NCBI GenBank assembly: GCA_021789755.1 | Contig: JAJYJD010000124.1 | Location: 1-9,741 of the forward strand | Length of the DNA stretch: 9,741 bases | Direction: 5' to 3' | Source: Bacteroidota bacterium | GTDB lineage: Bacteria; Bacteroidota; Ignavibacteria; Kryptoniales; JAKASW01 | Part shown: piece by piece, positions 1-7,460 of the stretch | How the letters are laid out: every line of letters starts with the position of its first letter | How positions within the stretch are numbered: position 1 is the stretch's first letter | Position numbers and translations under genes: made by a program | Notes under the pieces: generated by a model | The model's database searches: none | What the model saw: the letters and a program-made list of their open reading frames with translations, nothing else | Told to the model about the DNA's origin: nothing

Positions 1-1090
1 CTCCTGAAATTCTTATTTGCAGCGGAGTATAGTCGAACAATAACGACCCGTTGAGGCTGTATCTGTTGTTCATCCCCTTCGGAAGGTTTCCGCCGTTCCA
101 CTGAACCAGCGCCGAGTCGCCTTTCTGTCCGCCGTTTGCACCTGTGTCGTGCAGGTAACCGAAGTCCGCGCCTGTCCAGAAGAGAGGACCACCGGCATAG
201 TTATCTGACTGGAAATTGTTCTCGCCGGCGAGGAAGAGTTTTACATGGTCGGAGAAAAGCGGTCCACCGAGAGTGACCACGTAATCAGAATACCCGTAAG
301 AATATGTGTCGGCAAATTTCTTGCCGGGATAGTTTCCAAAATTGTCGGTCTCTCCCTGGGCCATGAAATTCCACTTGGAACCGCCAGTTTTGAATGTCTG
401 TTGGATAATACCGCTGTTTGCGTTGCCATATTCGGCACTATAGCCTCCGGCTTGAACGCTTATTTCCTGCAGAGCCTCGGGGATCGTGGTAATATAATTT
501 CCGACATAACCGTTATTCTGATCCGACTTGGTCCCCATTATGTTCGTGGTGGCGGCACCCTCGATTTGGTATCCCACTTCGTCAGGACGGCTGCCTCTCA
601 AAAACACTTCGTTATTCTGGAGGACAACACCGGGCTGCAGCGTGAAATAAGCCTGAGCGCCCCTGACAGGCAGAGCCTGAATCTCCTGGGCGCCAACAAT
701 TCTTATTGCGTTTGTGGCGGACTTTTCAATCAGCGGTCTCTGTGCCACGATCTCAACTGTAGGCGCACTCACAGACGTACCTGAGAGTTGTATCTCAAGA
801 TCTCTTGTAAGACCGGTGAGGATTCTCACATCGGTAATCGTCAATGCATGATAGCCGACGTATGTCGTCTTAACAGTGTAAGTCCCGGCGGGGACATTGA
901 GTATAACGAATCCGCCATCCAAGTTGGTGGATGCACCGAGGGTTGTTCCCTCAAGGAGCACAGTCGCTCCCACCAGCGGCTCCTTCGTTTCGCGATCCGT
1001 GACCTTTCCCGAAATCTTACCGTACTGGGCATACGTCAGAGCCGGAATCGCAAGTGTCAGGAGCAAACCTATAGCAAATCTCTTAAACAT
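1..1090 (-). CDS. TonB-dependent outer-membrane receptor, N-terminal part (cut by window edge)
   Basis: About 363 N-terminal residues of a TonB-dependent receptor; the rest lies beyond base 1. These proteins are outer-membrane barrels that import a bound ligand using TonB/ExbBD energy. Residues 1-21 form a signal peptide (KR, then a hydrophobic run, cleavage after LTYA). Residues 24-103 are a CarboxypepD_reg-like beta-sandwich (GKISGKVTDRETKEPLVGAT, then VPAGTYTVKTTYVGY). The plug follows, with FLRGSRPDEVGYQIEG near 163-178 and LQEISVQAGGYSAEYGNANS near 207-226; the barrel starts at about 240. It lacks the SusC plug signature seen in the 4021-7413 gene, so it belongs to another receptor branch. 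The start is set by GGAGG six bases before ATG 1090. It begins 12 bases after the lipoprotein stop and is surely cotranscribed with it. Family assignment is secure; the ligand is unknown. Confidence 0.93.
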   Translation of the reverse strand, partial: MFKRFAIGLLLTLAIPALTYAQYGKISGKVTDRETKEPLVGATVLLEGTTLGASTNLDGGFVILNVPAGTYTVKTTYVGYHALTITDVRILTGLTRDLEIQLSGTSVSAPTVEIVAQRPLIEKSATNAIRIVGAQEIQALPVRGAQAYFTLQPGVVLQNNEVFLRGSRPDEVGYQIEGAATTNIMGTKSDQNNGYVGNYITTIPEALQEISVQAGGYSAEYGNANSGIIQQTFKTGGSKWNFMAQGETDNFGNYPGKKFADTYSYGYSDYVVTLGGPLFSDHVKLFLAGENNFQSDNYAGGPLFWTGADFGYLHDTGANGGQKGDSALVQWNGGNLPKGMNNRYSLNGSLLFDYTPLQIRISG

Positions 1091-1102
1091 TGCTGTCCTC
1101 CT

Positions 1103-1822
1103 TTAGTGTTCTTGTATGACCGATTTGTTAATACTCGCGTGATTTCCATACACGACTATCGAATAGCGACCTTGGCTGGCCAGGCCGGACAATGTTGTGG
1201 TCGAAATCAGCGGCGTACCACCGGTAGTGTCAGCAGAGGTTGCAAACACCTCATAATTGGAATTGCCGGCAGGGACTTTGAAATACCCGGCAACTTGTCC
1301 AAAGGCGACTCCGGTGGCTACCGATTTTCCGCCAAGCATGAAATCCATTCCGCTCGCAAAGCTGAAAGCAGTGTCGGTCGAAAGGTTTATGAATCTGACA
1401 AGAGCGGTATCCACCACACCTGCGGAGGAAAATGTGTAGCTTTGCCCGAAGGAAATATATGTCCGGGCCACATCACCGTTGGCGGGATCAAAAATACTGA
1501 AATAAGTGTACTGACCGTATGACGCGAATGCTTGCCTCAACGTATCGGTCGTCGCACCGTACACGAATTTCATCCTTCGGGATCCAGCCGGCATCGTTAC
1601 ATAAGCAGAGTTGTTACCGTAAGTCAATGTAGCAGCTGATGTGCCATTGTCGAACGTTGCCACCATATTCGTGCCGGTGTTCGCCAGGTCCACAAACTTG
1701 ACGTTTGAAGTAAAATTGGTAGGCGGTACATTTGGTTGATCCACATTCAAACACCCAAACATGCTTACAACCAGACCAACAAAAAGAAAAACTGCCAGTC
1801 CGATTCTACCGGTTCGTTTCAT
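1103..1822 (-). CDS. DUF4397-like beta-rich lipoprotein
   Basis: A 239-residue exported protein. Residues 1-23 are a signal sequence (MKRTGR, then a hydrophobic stretch) ending in MFGC, so Cys24 is the likely lipidated residue; the lipobox is imperfect (Met and Phe at -3 and -2). Two similar beta-rich halves follow: about 40-112 (VKFVDLANTG, then VTMPAGSRRMKFVYG, then YTYFSIFD) and about 139-226 (ALVRFINLSTD, then FKVPAGNSNYEVFA, then GRYSIVVYG). The FVDL/FINL plus VPAG plus YSIVVYG pattern is that of DUF4397 surface proteins. The start has a strong SD, AAGGAGG, four to five bases before ATG 1822. It is first in an operon with the receptor at 1-1090, where it occupies a partner-lipoprotein position without being SusD-like. 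A role in ligand capture or surface display is inference. Confidence 0.85.
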   Translation of the reverse strand: MKRTGRIGLAVFLFVGLVVSMFGCLNVDQPNVPPTNFTSNVKFVDLANTGTNMVATFDNGTSAATLTYGNNSAYVTMPAGSRRMKFVYGATTDTLRQAFASYGQYTYFSIFDPANGDVARTYISFGQSYTFSSAGVVDTALVRFINLSTDTAFSFASGMDFMLGGKSVATGVAFGQVAGYFKVPAGNSNYEVFATSADTTGGTPLISTTTLSGLASQGRYSIVVYGNHASINKSVIQEH

Positions 1823-2413
1823 ATTACCTCCTTGGATGTGAAATTTGAGCCGACAACAGTCGGTGTCTTTGGGATGAGTAAGTAGAGCAGAACAATAAGA
1901 AGCCTATATCAACCAGCAAGTTGCCCCCTGCCGAGTTGAGATACGGCTGACACTGGAAAAACGTAAACGCATTTCGCCCCCCTCGCACTTGAGAGGGGAT
2001 TTCGAAACTGAAGATCGTCTGCGTGCAGCTCTCTTGACTGTATCATTGCGCCACGACGCTCGGGGATTCCAACAAACAGTGCTGAAAAGAGAATACCCCC
2101 TCGAGGACCCTGCGGCAAATCTGTCCTGGAAACTTTAAAGGTCTTTTTGCAGCAGCATGTCTCGAGCCCTGCTCAATCAATGCAGACGCCGGATCTTCCA
2201 ACGATGAAAATATAATTTCGCCTGTTGATTTTTCTTTTAAGCCGGATTGCTGATGAGCGAGGTTCTTTCGTAATCTAAACGTCAATACTCTTCCTGCTTC
2301 CCCTTTAGTTAAGAAATTTCGGTTGGGAGGGAGGACAGCCCCGAAATACGTGATTGAAGGTTGCACCGAATCGATTTCGGGTCCTTCTGGAGCTCCACAG
2401 CCAGCATGAAATT
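1823..2413 (-). promoter_or_regulatory. Long leader A upstream of the lipoprotein/receptor operon (candidate structured 5' UTR)
   Basis: About 590 bases between the predicted start site of promoter A and the lipoprotein ATG. I see no convincing gene: the ORFs here lack SDs and change frame relative to leader B. It is a diverged copy of leader B (7461-8026). Shared blocks in order are ATGCTGGC just after the start site, CAACCGAAAT (near 2318-2328), GACATG..TGC..AA.GACCTTTA (near 2134-2160), a GAGAGCT box (near 2027-2034), GGCGAAAT (near 1971-1978), the 30-nt box at 1909-1939, and the SD. Hairpins visible: 2340-2347 with 2374-2381 (8 bp), 1979-1984 with 1993-1998 (6 bp, loop 8) and 1850-1854 with 1859-1863 (5 bp, loop 4). 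The first two occur at the same relative place in leader B with different stem sequence. The regulatory role is inferred from this conservation. Confidence 0.6.
1909..1939 (-). repeat. Conserved 30-nt leader box, copy A
   Basis: The best-conserved part of the two leaders. On the minus strand it runs from TCAACTCGGCAG through GGGGCAACTTGCTG to GTTGA. Its ends TCAAC and GTTGA can pair. Copy B (7516-7545) differs at three positions plus one single-base gap; its end is TCAGC, which still pairs with GTTGA through a G-U. It lies 87 bases upstream of the lipoprotein ATG. It may be an RNA element or a protein-binding site; I recognise no known motif. Confidence 0.6.
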
Positions 2414-2419
2414 CGTTGA

Positions 2420-2448
2420 AATATAATCTGCCCCGTTAGCTTTGTCAA
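2420..2448 (-). promoter_or_regulatory. Sigma70-type promoter A
   Basis: Minus-strand TTGACA (2448-2443), a 17-base spacer and TATATT (2425-2420). An A/T-rich, UP-like stretch (TTCCTTTTTTCAC) lies just upstream of the -35. Promoter B (8061-8033) has the same -35, the same spacing and the same -10, and shares GGCAGATTATATT across the spacer end and -10. The promoter lies 76 bases past the susD terminator and should drive the lipoprotein/receptor operon from about position 2413. Confidence 0.8.
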
Positions 2449-2523
2449 GTGAAAAAAGGAATAAACCGCGGCCTTTCGGCAATCTTTTTAGCTTGTCTTG
2501 GATCAAGAATACAGAACGGCATC

Positions 2524-2556
2524 AAAAAAAATCCCGTGCCGTACAGACGGCACGGG
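2524..2556 (-). terminator. Rho-independent terminator of the susC-susD operon
   Basis: On the minus strand CCCGTGCCGT, loop CTGT, ACGGCACGGG: a perfect 10-bp GC-rich stem with a 4-base loop, followed by A and eight Ts. It starts 42 bases after the susD stop. There is no T-run on the plus side, so it acts in the minus direction only. Confidence 0.95.
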
Positions 2557-2597
2557 ACCAAGTTGCTGGCTGTGAAACAACAACCTGTTAAGCTACC

Positions 2598-4007
2598 CTA
2601 CTGCGAAAGCATTGGGTCGGCGACACTGTTGACTGATGTTGGTTTGTAAAGATCCGCCGCTCCTTGCGGTGGAGTATTCGGGTTAGACGTTATTTCGTTC
2701 GTCGGGTAGAAGAACCGCTGCGGGAACTTTGTGCCATTAGTTGGCGTAAGTTTCACATTTGTCCCGTAAATGATCTGGTAATCCACTCTCCTAACGAAAT
2801 TGAACTCCTCGACCTGAGGGAAGAGTGCCATGTATTCTTCGTTGAAGATCGTCTGCAACATCGCACTTTGAGTGGCGACCGCCGGATTCGCAGTTGCGTA
2901 AGCGGCAGTGGAATCGCCGAAGGCGTTGTTGTTGTACGTAATTGCATCATTCAGGTATGTCAGAGCAGAAGCCAAATTCGCCGCTCCGCCTAATCTTGCG
3001 TAAGCTTCAGCTATCAGCAGGTTCGTTTCAGAAGCCCCGAAAATCGGGAACGAAGCTTTCGCACCGAATGCTCCGGTGTTATAGTTCAGGTCAACCGGGG
3101 CCGCAGTGGTGTCGAAATAGTAGTTCATCTCGTTGCCGTAGCCGTAAGCTTCCATCATGGGAATCGCGAAGCTCTTGCTCGCGCCGACGTAACCCTGCCT
3201 GTCATAATTGCCGAACGAATACCAAAGGTTCATGTCGCCATTGTAGACTCCATTGGTATGCAGGAACTTCATATCCTGCGATCCGTCGGTGGCGATGATC
3301 CCCTGCTTCGCCCAGGTAATCACGTTGTTCAGATCTGCAGGCGAATAGTGATCTCCACGGGCGGCCTGCATTTCATATCTGGCCTTCGCGGTGTATGCCG
3401 CCGCAAGCCAGATATTCGGATCTCCAGCCGAGCTGAAAATGTCGGCCTGTAACTTGGCCTTGTTCGAGCTCAACAATGCGATGCCGCTGTCTAGCGTAGC
3501 CTGCACCTCGTTGTAAACGGTCGCCTGCGGGTCGAATTTAGGCGTAGTCGTCACGTTCGGCTCATCTGCCTGCGAGTAAGGAACATCTCCCCAGAGAGCC
3601 GTTATCGTGCCCATTTGTATTCCTTCCAGGATCTTCGCCGCGCCCTCGAGGTTTTTCTGTCCGACTGCCGCCGCCTCTTGCTCGGTGAGTTTGAGGTTGT
3701 AAAGAACATTGGTGTAAGCAGTCGCCCAATCGTTGGCGTAATCTTGTGCAGACGTCTGGTAATTGTAATAACCCAGGTACTGTCTGTCTGTGCCTGTTAC
3801 AGACTGTGCCCATATACACGAGATCTGCGCGGGAAAACCTTCCATGAACTCGTCGAAGGATCCCTCCGCTCCGGTAAACAATTGCGGAGCAGGTGCACTT
3901 GTTGCGCCATACGGGCTGGTCGAGTAGCCCTTCGTGAACGACTTACAACCCACGAGGACTACACCGAACACCGCCAGTATCGCGACGTATTTCAAAGTCT
4001 TCTTCAT
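2598..4007 (-). CDS. SusD/RagB-family substrate-binding outer-membrane lipoprotein
   Basis: A 469-residue surface lipoprotein that captures substrate and lids the SusC channel. The signal peptide ends in VLVGC, giving lipidated Cys21. The helical TPR core is visible at about 88-145 (DYANDWATAYTNVLYNLKLT, then AAKILEGIQMGTITALWGDV, then PYSQADEP), where ALWGDVPYSQA is the SusD-family hallmark. SETNLLIAEAYARLGG (326-341) is the second conserved helix, and RFFYPTNEITSNPN (431-444) is the C-terminal motif of the SusD-like_2/SusD-RagB type. Length is normal for the family. ATG 4007 has AAGGGAG upstream and follows the susC stop by 13 bases, so the two form an operon. A strong terminator follows at 2556-2524. 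No glycan enzymes lie nearby, so the substrate (glycan, peptide or other) is unknown. A decayed relative lies at 8180-8595. Confidence 0.95.
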   Translation of the reverse strand: MKKTLKYVAILAVFGVVLVGCKSFTKGYSTSPYGATSAPAPQLFTGAEGSFDEFMEGFPAQISCIWAQSVTGTDRQYLGYYNYQTSAQDYANDWATAYTNVLYNLKLTEQEAAAVGQKNLEGAAKILEGIQMGTITALWGDVPYSQADEPNVTTTPKFDPQATVYNEVQATLDSGIALLSSNKAKLQADIFSSAGDPNIWLAAAYTAKARYEMQAARGDHYSPADLNNVITWAKQGIIATDGSQDMKFLHTNGVYNGDMNLWYSFGNYDRQGYVGASKSFAIPMMEAYGYGNEMNYYFDTTAAPVDLNYNTGAFGAKASFPIFGASETNLLIAEAYARLGGAANLASALTYLNDAITYNNNAFGDSTAAYATANPAVATQSAMLQTIFNEEYMALFPQVEEFNFVRRVDYQIIYGTNVKLTPTNGTKFPQRFFYPTNEITSNPNTPPQGAADLYKPTSVNSVADPMLSQ

Positions 4008-4020
4008 GTTGCTCCCTTTC

Positions 4021-7000
4021 TTAGTAATTCACCGCGATTGAGAATATCCAAGTCCTGACGCTTGGGTTGTTGAAGTAGTCGAGTCCCTGTCCGTTCGTCG
4101 GTCCGGTCAGGTTGGCTTCCGGATCTACGCCCGTGTATTTAGTCCACAACGCAAGGTTGCGGCCGATGACACTCAGCTGCACGCTTTCCAGGCCGAGTTC
4201 CTTCAATGGGAGCGTATAAGAGAGGGACAAGTCGCGGAGCCTTACGTAACTGCCGTCTTCGATGAACCCTTCCGCCGGGCCCGTGAATCCAGAGCCGGGG
4301 CCGTCGTAGAAATACGACTCGTCGACAATGACATTCCCGCCGCCGAAGTTATGAACATAACCGCGGAAGGAGTACGTGCCGTCTGAATTCTTGATATAGG
4401 CAGCGCTGGCTGTCATCTTCGCATTGAAGCCGTCTGCGAAATACGGAACCGACGACCAATCTTCTCCGTTCGCCATCTGCGCCACTGTATATCCGTCGTA
4501 ATTCTTAAGTGTGCTTGCCTGAGCTGCACTGATGGTTGTCCACCAGTTCTGGTATCCTGCCGTGCCGAAATAGGAAAGGGCGCCCTTCGTTCCGTTCCAG
4601 ACCTGTCCTCCGACCTTCCAGTCGAAAGTGAAGGACAGCGTGAAGCGCTGAAAGCGGAAGGTGTTTGTAACACTGGCTGTGTACTTAGGATTCGGGTCGC
4701 CGATAACACCGGGTGTAGCTGAATCCCCGACTGGGAATCCCTGTGGCGTGAGTGCAAGGGTACCGTTCGGATTGCGGTCCCAGCGAGTCCCGTACAAAAT
4801 GCCGACTGCCTGACCGAGGACGGCTTCCGAAGCCGGATCCGTAAACCCGGACAAGAAGACGTTGGAAACGCCGGAAAGGTCGTAGACAATATTGTGGTTC
4901 GTGGACCAGGTGCCCATTGTCTGCCATGAGAAGCCACCGAACCTGAGCCAGTCCACTGTCAATTGTGCTTCATATCCGACGTTGCTAAGCTTGGCCGCAT
5001 TCGCATTGATCGCGCTGAATCCCGAAGTCGGAGCGACATTCAAGCCGAGGATGGCGTCTGTTGTCAGATCATGATACGCGGTCAGACTCATCGAGACGCG
5101 GTCATCCAGAAGTCTCATGTCAAGCCCGAACTCACTCTCAGTGGTCTTTTCAGGACCGAGCGCCGCGTTCCCAAGTGTCGTGGAACTAACGACTCCGCCG
5201 CCGTAATACTGAAGGCCGATTGCAGGGCCGAAACCGTTCCCGATAACAGGGTTGGCTACGACGTAAGTGTTTGTAGAATAAGCCGGCGGCTGTACAGCTG
5301 CTTCGCCATAGGCCGCTCTCAATTTACCGTATGTGAGTATCGAGCTGCCCTGCAGCATAGGGAGCTGCGTGAATTCCCATGCCACACTCGCGGAGGGATA
5401 GAAGAATAACGATGGAGCACTCGGTCCGTATGTGGATGAGCTCTCGTCGCGTCCCGCGAACGTGAAGAACAACTGCTTGTAAAAGTTCAAGTTCAACTGA
5501 CCATAGAGAGCAGCATTCCTGGTAATGATCTTCGACTCACCAGGGGCAAAGGTCTTCGCGTTACCGAGCGTCGGAGGAGCGGTCGGTATGATAAACGATG
5601 TGCCTATGATGCCCGTGTTGTCATATTCCGTGTTATCTAAATGGAAACCGACCAGCAATGTGGAATTGAAGTCATCCGAGAACGTATGACTGGCGCGTCC
5701 CATCAGATCGCTGTTCACCATATACGAGGTGTTCACGTTGCGAATGAGCTGTCCGAGTGGCTGGCTGGCGTCATGCGGAGCAAGCTCGGTGTTATCACGA
5801 TCAGTAATGTAATCTACGCCAGCCCTGTATGTGAAGTTGAGCCAATCAGCTGCATCGTATGACACAGAACCCGATCCAGTCAAGTGGTCCAATGTAATCG
5901 TCGTCGGATTCATATAGACGGTGAAGAAGGGGTTATCGTACCCCGCACTCGCAGCCGGATTACCGGATGAGTTTCTAAATGACCTCTGAACCCCCGGTGT
6001 AACGGCTCCGGCCGGAGAAATATAATTCACCAGATAAGGAATGTTGTTAAAATCCGGTGGGGTGCGGTACGCACCGAGCAACAGACCGGAGATGTTCGAT
6101 CCCTGCTGGATACGACTGGAACTGGTGTTGGTATATGCCGCGTTCAGGTCGACCGTCAGACCCTGCGCAAAAGCTCGCGTGACCGAAGTCCTGATCGAAG
6201 TCTGGTCGTAATTCGAATTTGCCTTTACGATGCCGTTCTGACCCAGACGATCGAGATCCACGTAGAAGTTTCCGGTCTGATCACCTCCGCTTATGGTCGC
6301 GCCATACTCTTCTGAAACTGCCGGGCTGAAAAGTTCGCCGGCATGGTCATAAATCGCTTTCGAATTCATAACGACAATTGGCGCATAAGCATAGCCAGGA
6401 TAAGCAAGCACATTCTGTCCGCCGGGCCGGGCCGAAATTCGGTCTCCCCAGCTGAAGGGTGTATAAGCAATTCTGGGATCAATGTTTGAGATATAGGTGC
6501 CATTTTCACCCTGGCCGTACTGAGTCTGAAGCGGAAATTCTCTCAACAGGTTGTCGACCTCAGTATTGCTCCTCAGCGAAATGTTGACCTTCTTTCCGGG
6601 AGCGAACGTTCCGCTCTTTGTGGTTATGACGATAACGCCGTTGGCGCCTTCTGATCCCCAGATAGCAGCGGCCGAAGGTCCCTCGTAGATCTCGACGGAC
6701 GCAATGTCATGCGGGTTAATACTGCTCAACACTGATAGAGCTGATACACCACCGACATCGTTAGCGCCGATCGCACTTCCACTGCCGTTGTTCATGTTCA
6801 GACCTCCAACGGTTCCGCTGAATACCGGCTCTCCGTCGACCACGATCAGCGGTTGGTTATCGCCCTGAAGAGAACGGACTCCACGGAGTATGATTCTTGT
6901 CGCAGCTCCAGGGTCACCGCTGGTTTCAGTAGTGTAAACGCCTGGGGCCTTCGCGGCTAGATCCGTTATAATGTTATTGGAACCTGAAAGGACAAGCGAC

Positions 7001-7413
7001 TGCCCTGCAACCGAGGATACTTGTGTTCCCATATGGGCACGTGATTCCTGCGTACCTATCGCGGTCACAACAACAGGGTTCGTTGTGTATCCGCTCGGGG
7101 CAAGTTGAAAATTCTCAGTCGTTGTCTGCCCATCGTAAACCTGGGAAACGACCGTCTCACTTTGGTAACCTATATATCTTGCGACCAGCTGATACCTTCC
7201 GGCAGGCACGCCCTCTATGGTGTAATCGCCGTTCACGTCTGCTGCGGCACCATGAGCTGTACCTTCCACTACAATCGTTGCGCCGGGGAGAGTTTCACCG
7301 GTCTGCTTGTCAGTAATCTTTCCCTTGATAGTGCCGGTCTGCGCAAAAGCAGCGCCAGCGGCAAAAGAAAGGAAACATAAAGCAAGCAACGAAGCGAGCG
7401 GTAGATTCTTCAT
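4021..7413 (-). CDS. SusC/RagA-family TonB-linked outer-membrane transporter
   Basis: An 1130-residue outer-membrane transporter, the usual SusC size. Signal peptide 1-24 ends AFA before QTG. Residues 28-105 are the CarboxypepD_reg-like domain (GKITDKQTGETLPGATIVVE, then VPAGRYQLVARYIGY). The plug spans about 110-268, with the SusC signature LRGVRSLQGDNQPLIVVDG (176-194) and VEIYEGPSAAAIWGSEGANG (240-259). The rest is the barrel, ending in an aromatic beta-signal (IFSIAVNY). ATG 7413 has AAGGAGG seven to eight bases upstream. It overlaps the stop of a 16-codon ORF by ATGA, so translation may be coupled. It sits 13 bases before its SusD partner. It should import a SusD-captured ligand into the periplasm with TonB energy; the ligand cannot be read from the sequence. 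Confidence 0.97.
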   Translation of the reverse strand: MKNLPLASLLALCFLSFAAGAAFAQTGTIKGKITDKQTGETLPGATIVVEGTAHGAAADVNGDYTIEGVPAGRYQLVARYIGYQSETVVSQVYDGQTTTENFQLAPSGYTTNPVVVTAIGTQESRAHMGTQVSSVAGQSLVLSGSNNIITDLAAKAPGVYTTETSGDPGAATRIILRGVRSLQGDNQPLIVVDGEPVFSGTVGGLNMNNGSGSAIGANDVGGVSALSVLSSINPHDIASVEIYEGPSAAAIWGSEGANGVIVITTKSGTFAPGKKVNISLRSNTEVDNLLREFPLQTQYGQGENGTYISNIDPRIAYTPFSWGDRISARPGGQNVLAYPGYAYAPIVVMNSKAIYDHAGELFSPAVSEEYGATISGGDQTGNFYVDLDRLGQNGIVKANSNYDQTSIRTSVTRAFAQGLTVDLNAAYTNTSSSRIQQGSNISGLLLGAYRTPPDFNNIPYLVNYISPAGAVTPGVQRSFRNSSGNPAASAGYDNPFFTVYMNPTTITLDHLTGSGSVSYDAADWLNFTYRAGVDYITDRDNTELAPHDASQPLGQLIRNVNTSYMVNSDLMGRASHTFSDDFNSTLLVGFHLDNTEYDNTGIIGTSFIIPTAPPTLGNAKTFAPGESKIITRNAALYGQLNLNFYKQLFFTFAGRDESSSTYGPSAPSLFFYPSASVAWEFTQLPMLQGSSILTYGKLRAAYGEAAVQPPAYSTNTYVVANPVIGNGFGPAIGLQYYGGGVVSSTTLGNAALGPEKTTESEFGLDMRLLDDRVSMSLTAYHDLTTDAILGLNVAPTSGFSAINANAAKLSNVGYEAQLTVDWLRFGGFSWQTMGTWSTNHNIVYDLSGVSNVFLSGFTDPASEAVLGQAVGILYGTRWDRNPNGTLALTPQGFPVGDSATPGVIGDPNPKYTASVTNTFRFQRFTLSFTFDWKVGGQVWNGTKGALSYFGTAGYQNWWTTISAAQASTLKNYDGYTVAQMANGEDWSSVPYFADGFNAKMTASAAYIKNSDGTYSFRGYVHNFGGGNVIVDESYFYDGPGSGFTGPAEGFIEDGSYVRLRDLSLSYTLPLKELGLESVQLSVIGRNLALWTKYTGVDPEANLTGPTNGQGLDYFNNPSVRTWIFSIAVNY

Positions 7414-7460
7414 TTCAATGCCTCCTTGCGATTTGTGGTTTGCGTTCTCCTTCTCTTCAT
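7410..7460 (-). CDS. 16-residue upstream ORF overlapping susC (possible leader peptide)
   Basis: Encodes MKRRRTQTTNRKEALK. It has an excellent SD (AAGGAGGT, three to four bases before ATG 7460), and its stop overlaps the susC start as ATGA. The susC SD lies inside its codons for Arg-Lys-Glu, so translation of this ORF would cover and then release the susC ribosome site. Codons 3-5 are AGA AGG AGA, a run of commonly rare Arg codons. Its SD and ATG align with those of the lipoprotein gene at 1822, the end of the duplicated leader, and the first residues are alike (MKRR versus MKRT). It could be a coupling or attenuator peptide, or the stump of a lost gene. No family is recognised. Confidence 0.45.
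   Translation of the reverse strand: MKRRRTQTTNRKEALK

Noticed and set aside
788..1522. 244-residue plus-strand open frame (with the 179-residue frame at 245-784)
   Set aside because: Both are antisense to clear receptor and lipoprotein coding sequence, have Cys/Arg/Ser-rich composition without any recognisable domain, and have no SD.
2043..2366. 107-codon minus-strand frame inside leader A
   Set aside because: No SD. The matching region in leader B changes frame and has stops, so the shared similarity does not follow codons. Short matches such as GVFS followed by Gln in both leaders come from conserved nucleotides.
2461..2495. GCCTTTCGGC followed by CTTTTT as a plus-strand terminator
   Set aside because: The stem is only three base pairs and there is no plus-strand gene to terminate.
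4413..5409. Several 60-174-codon frames on both strands inside susC
   Set aside because: Shadow frames of the well-supported SusC coding region, with no domain and no SD.
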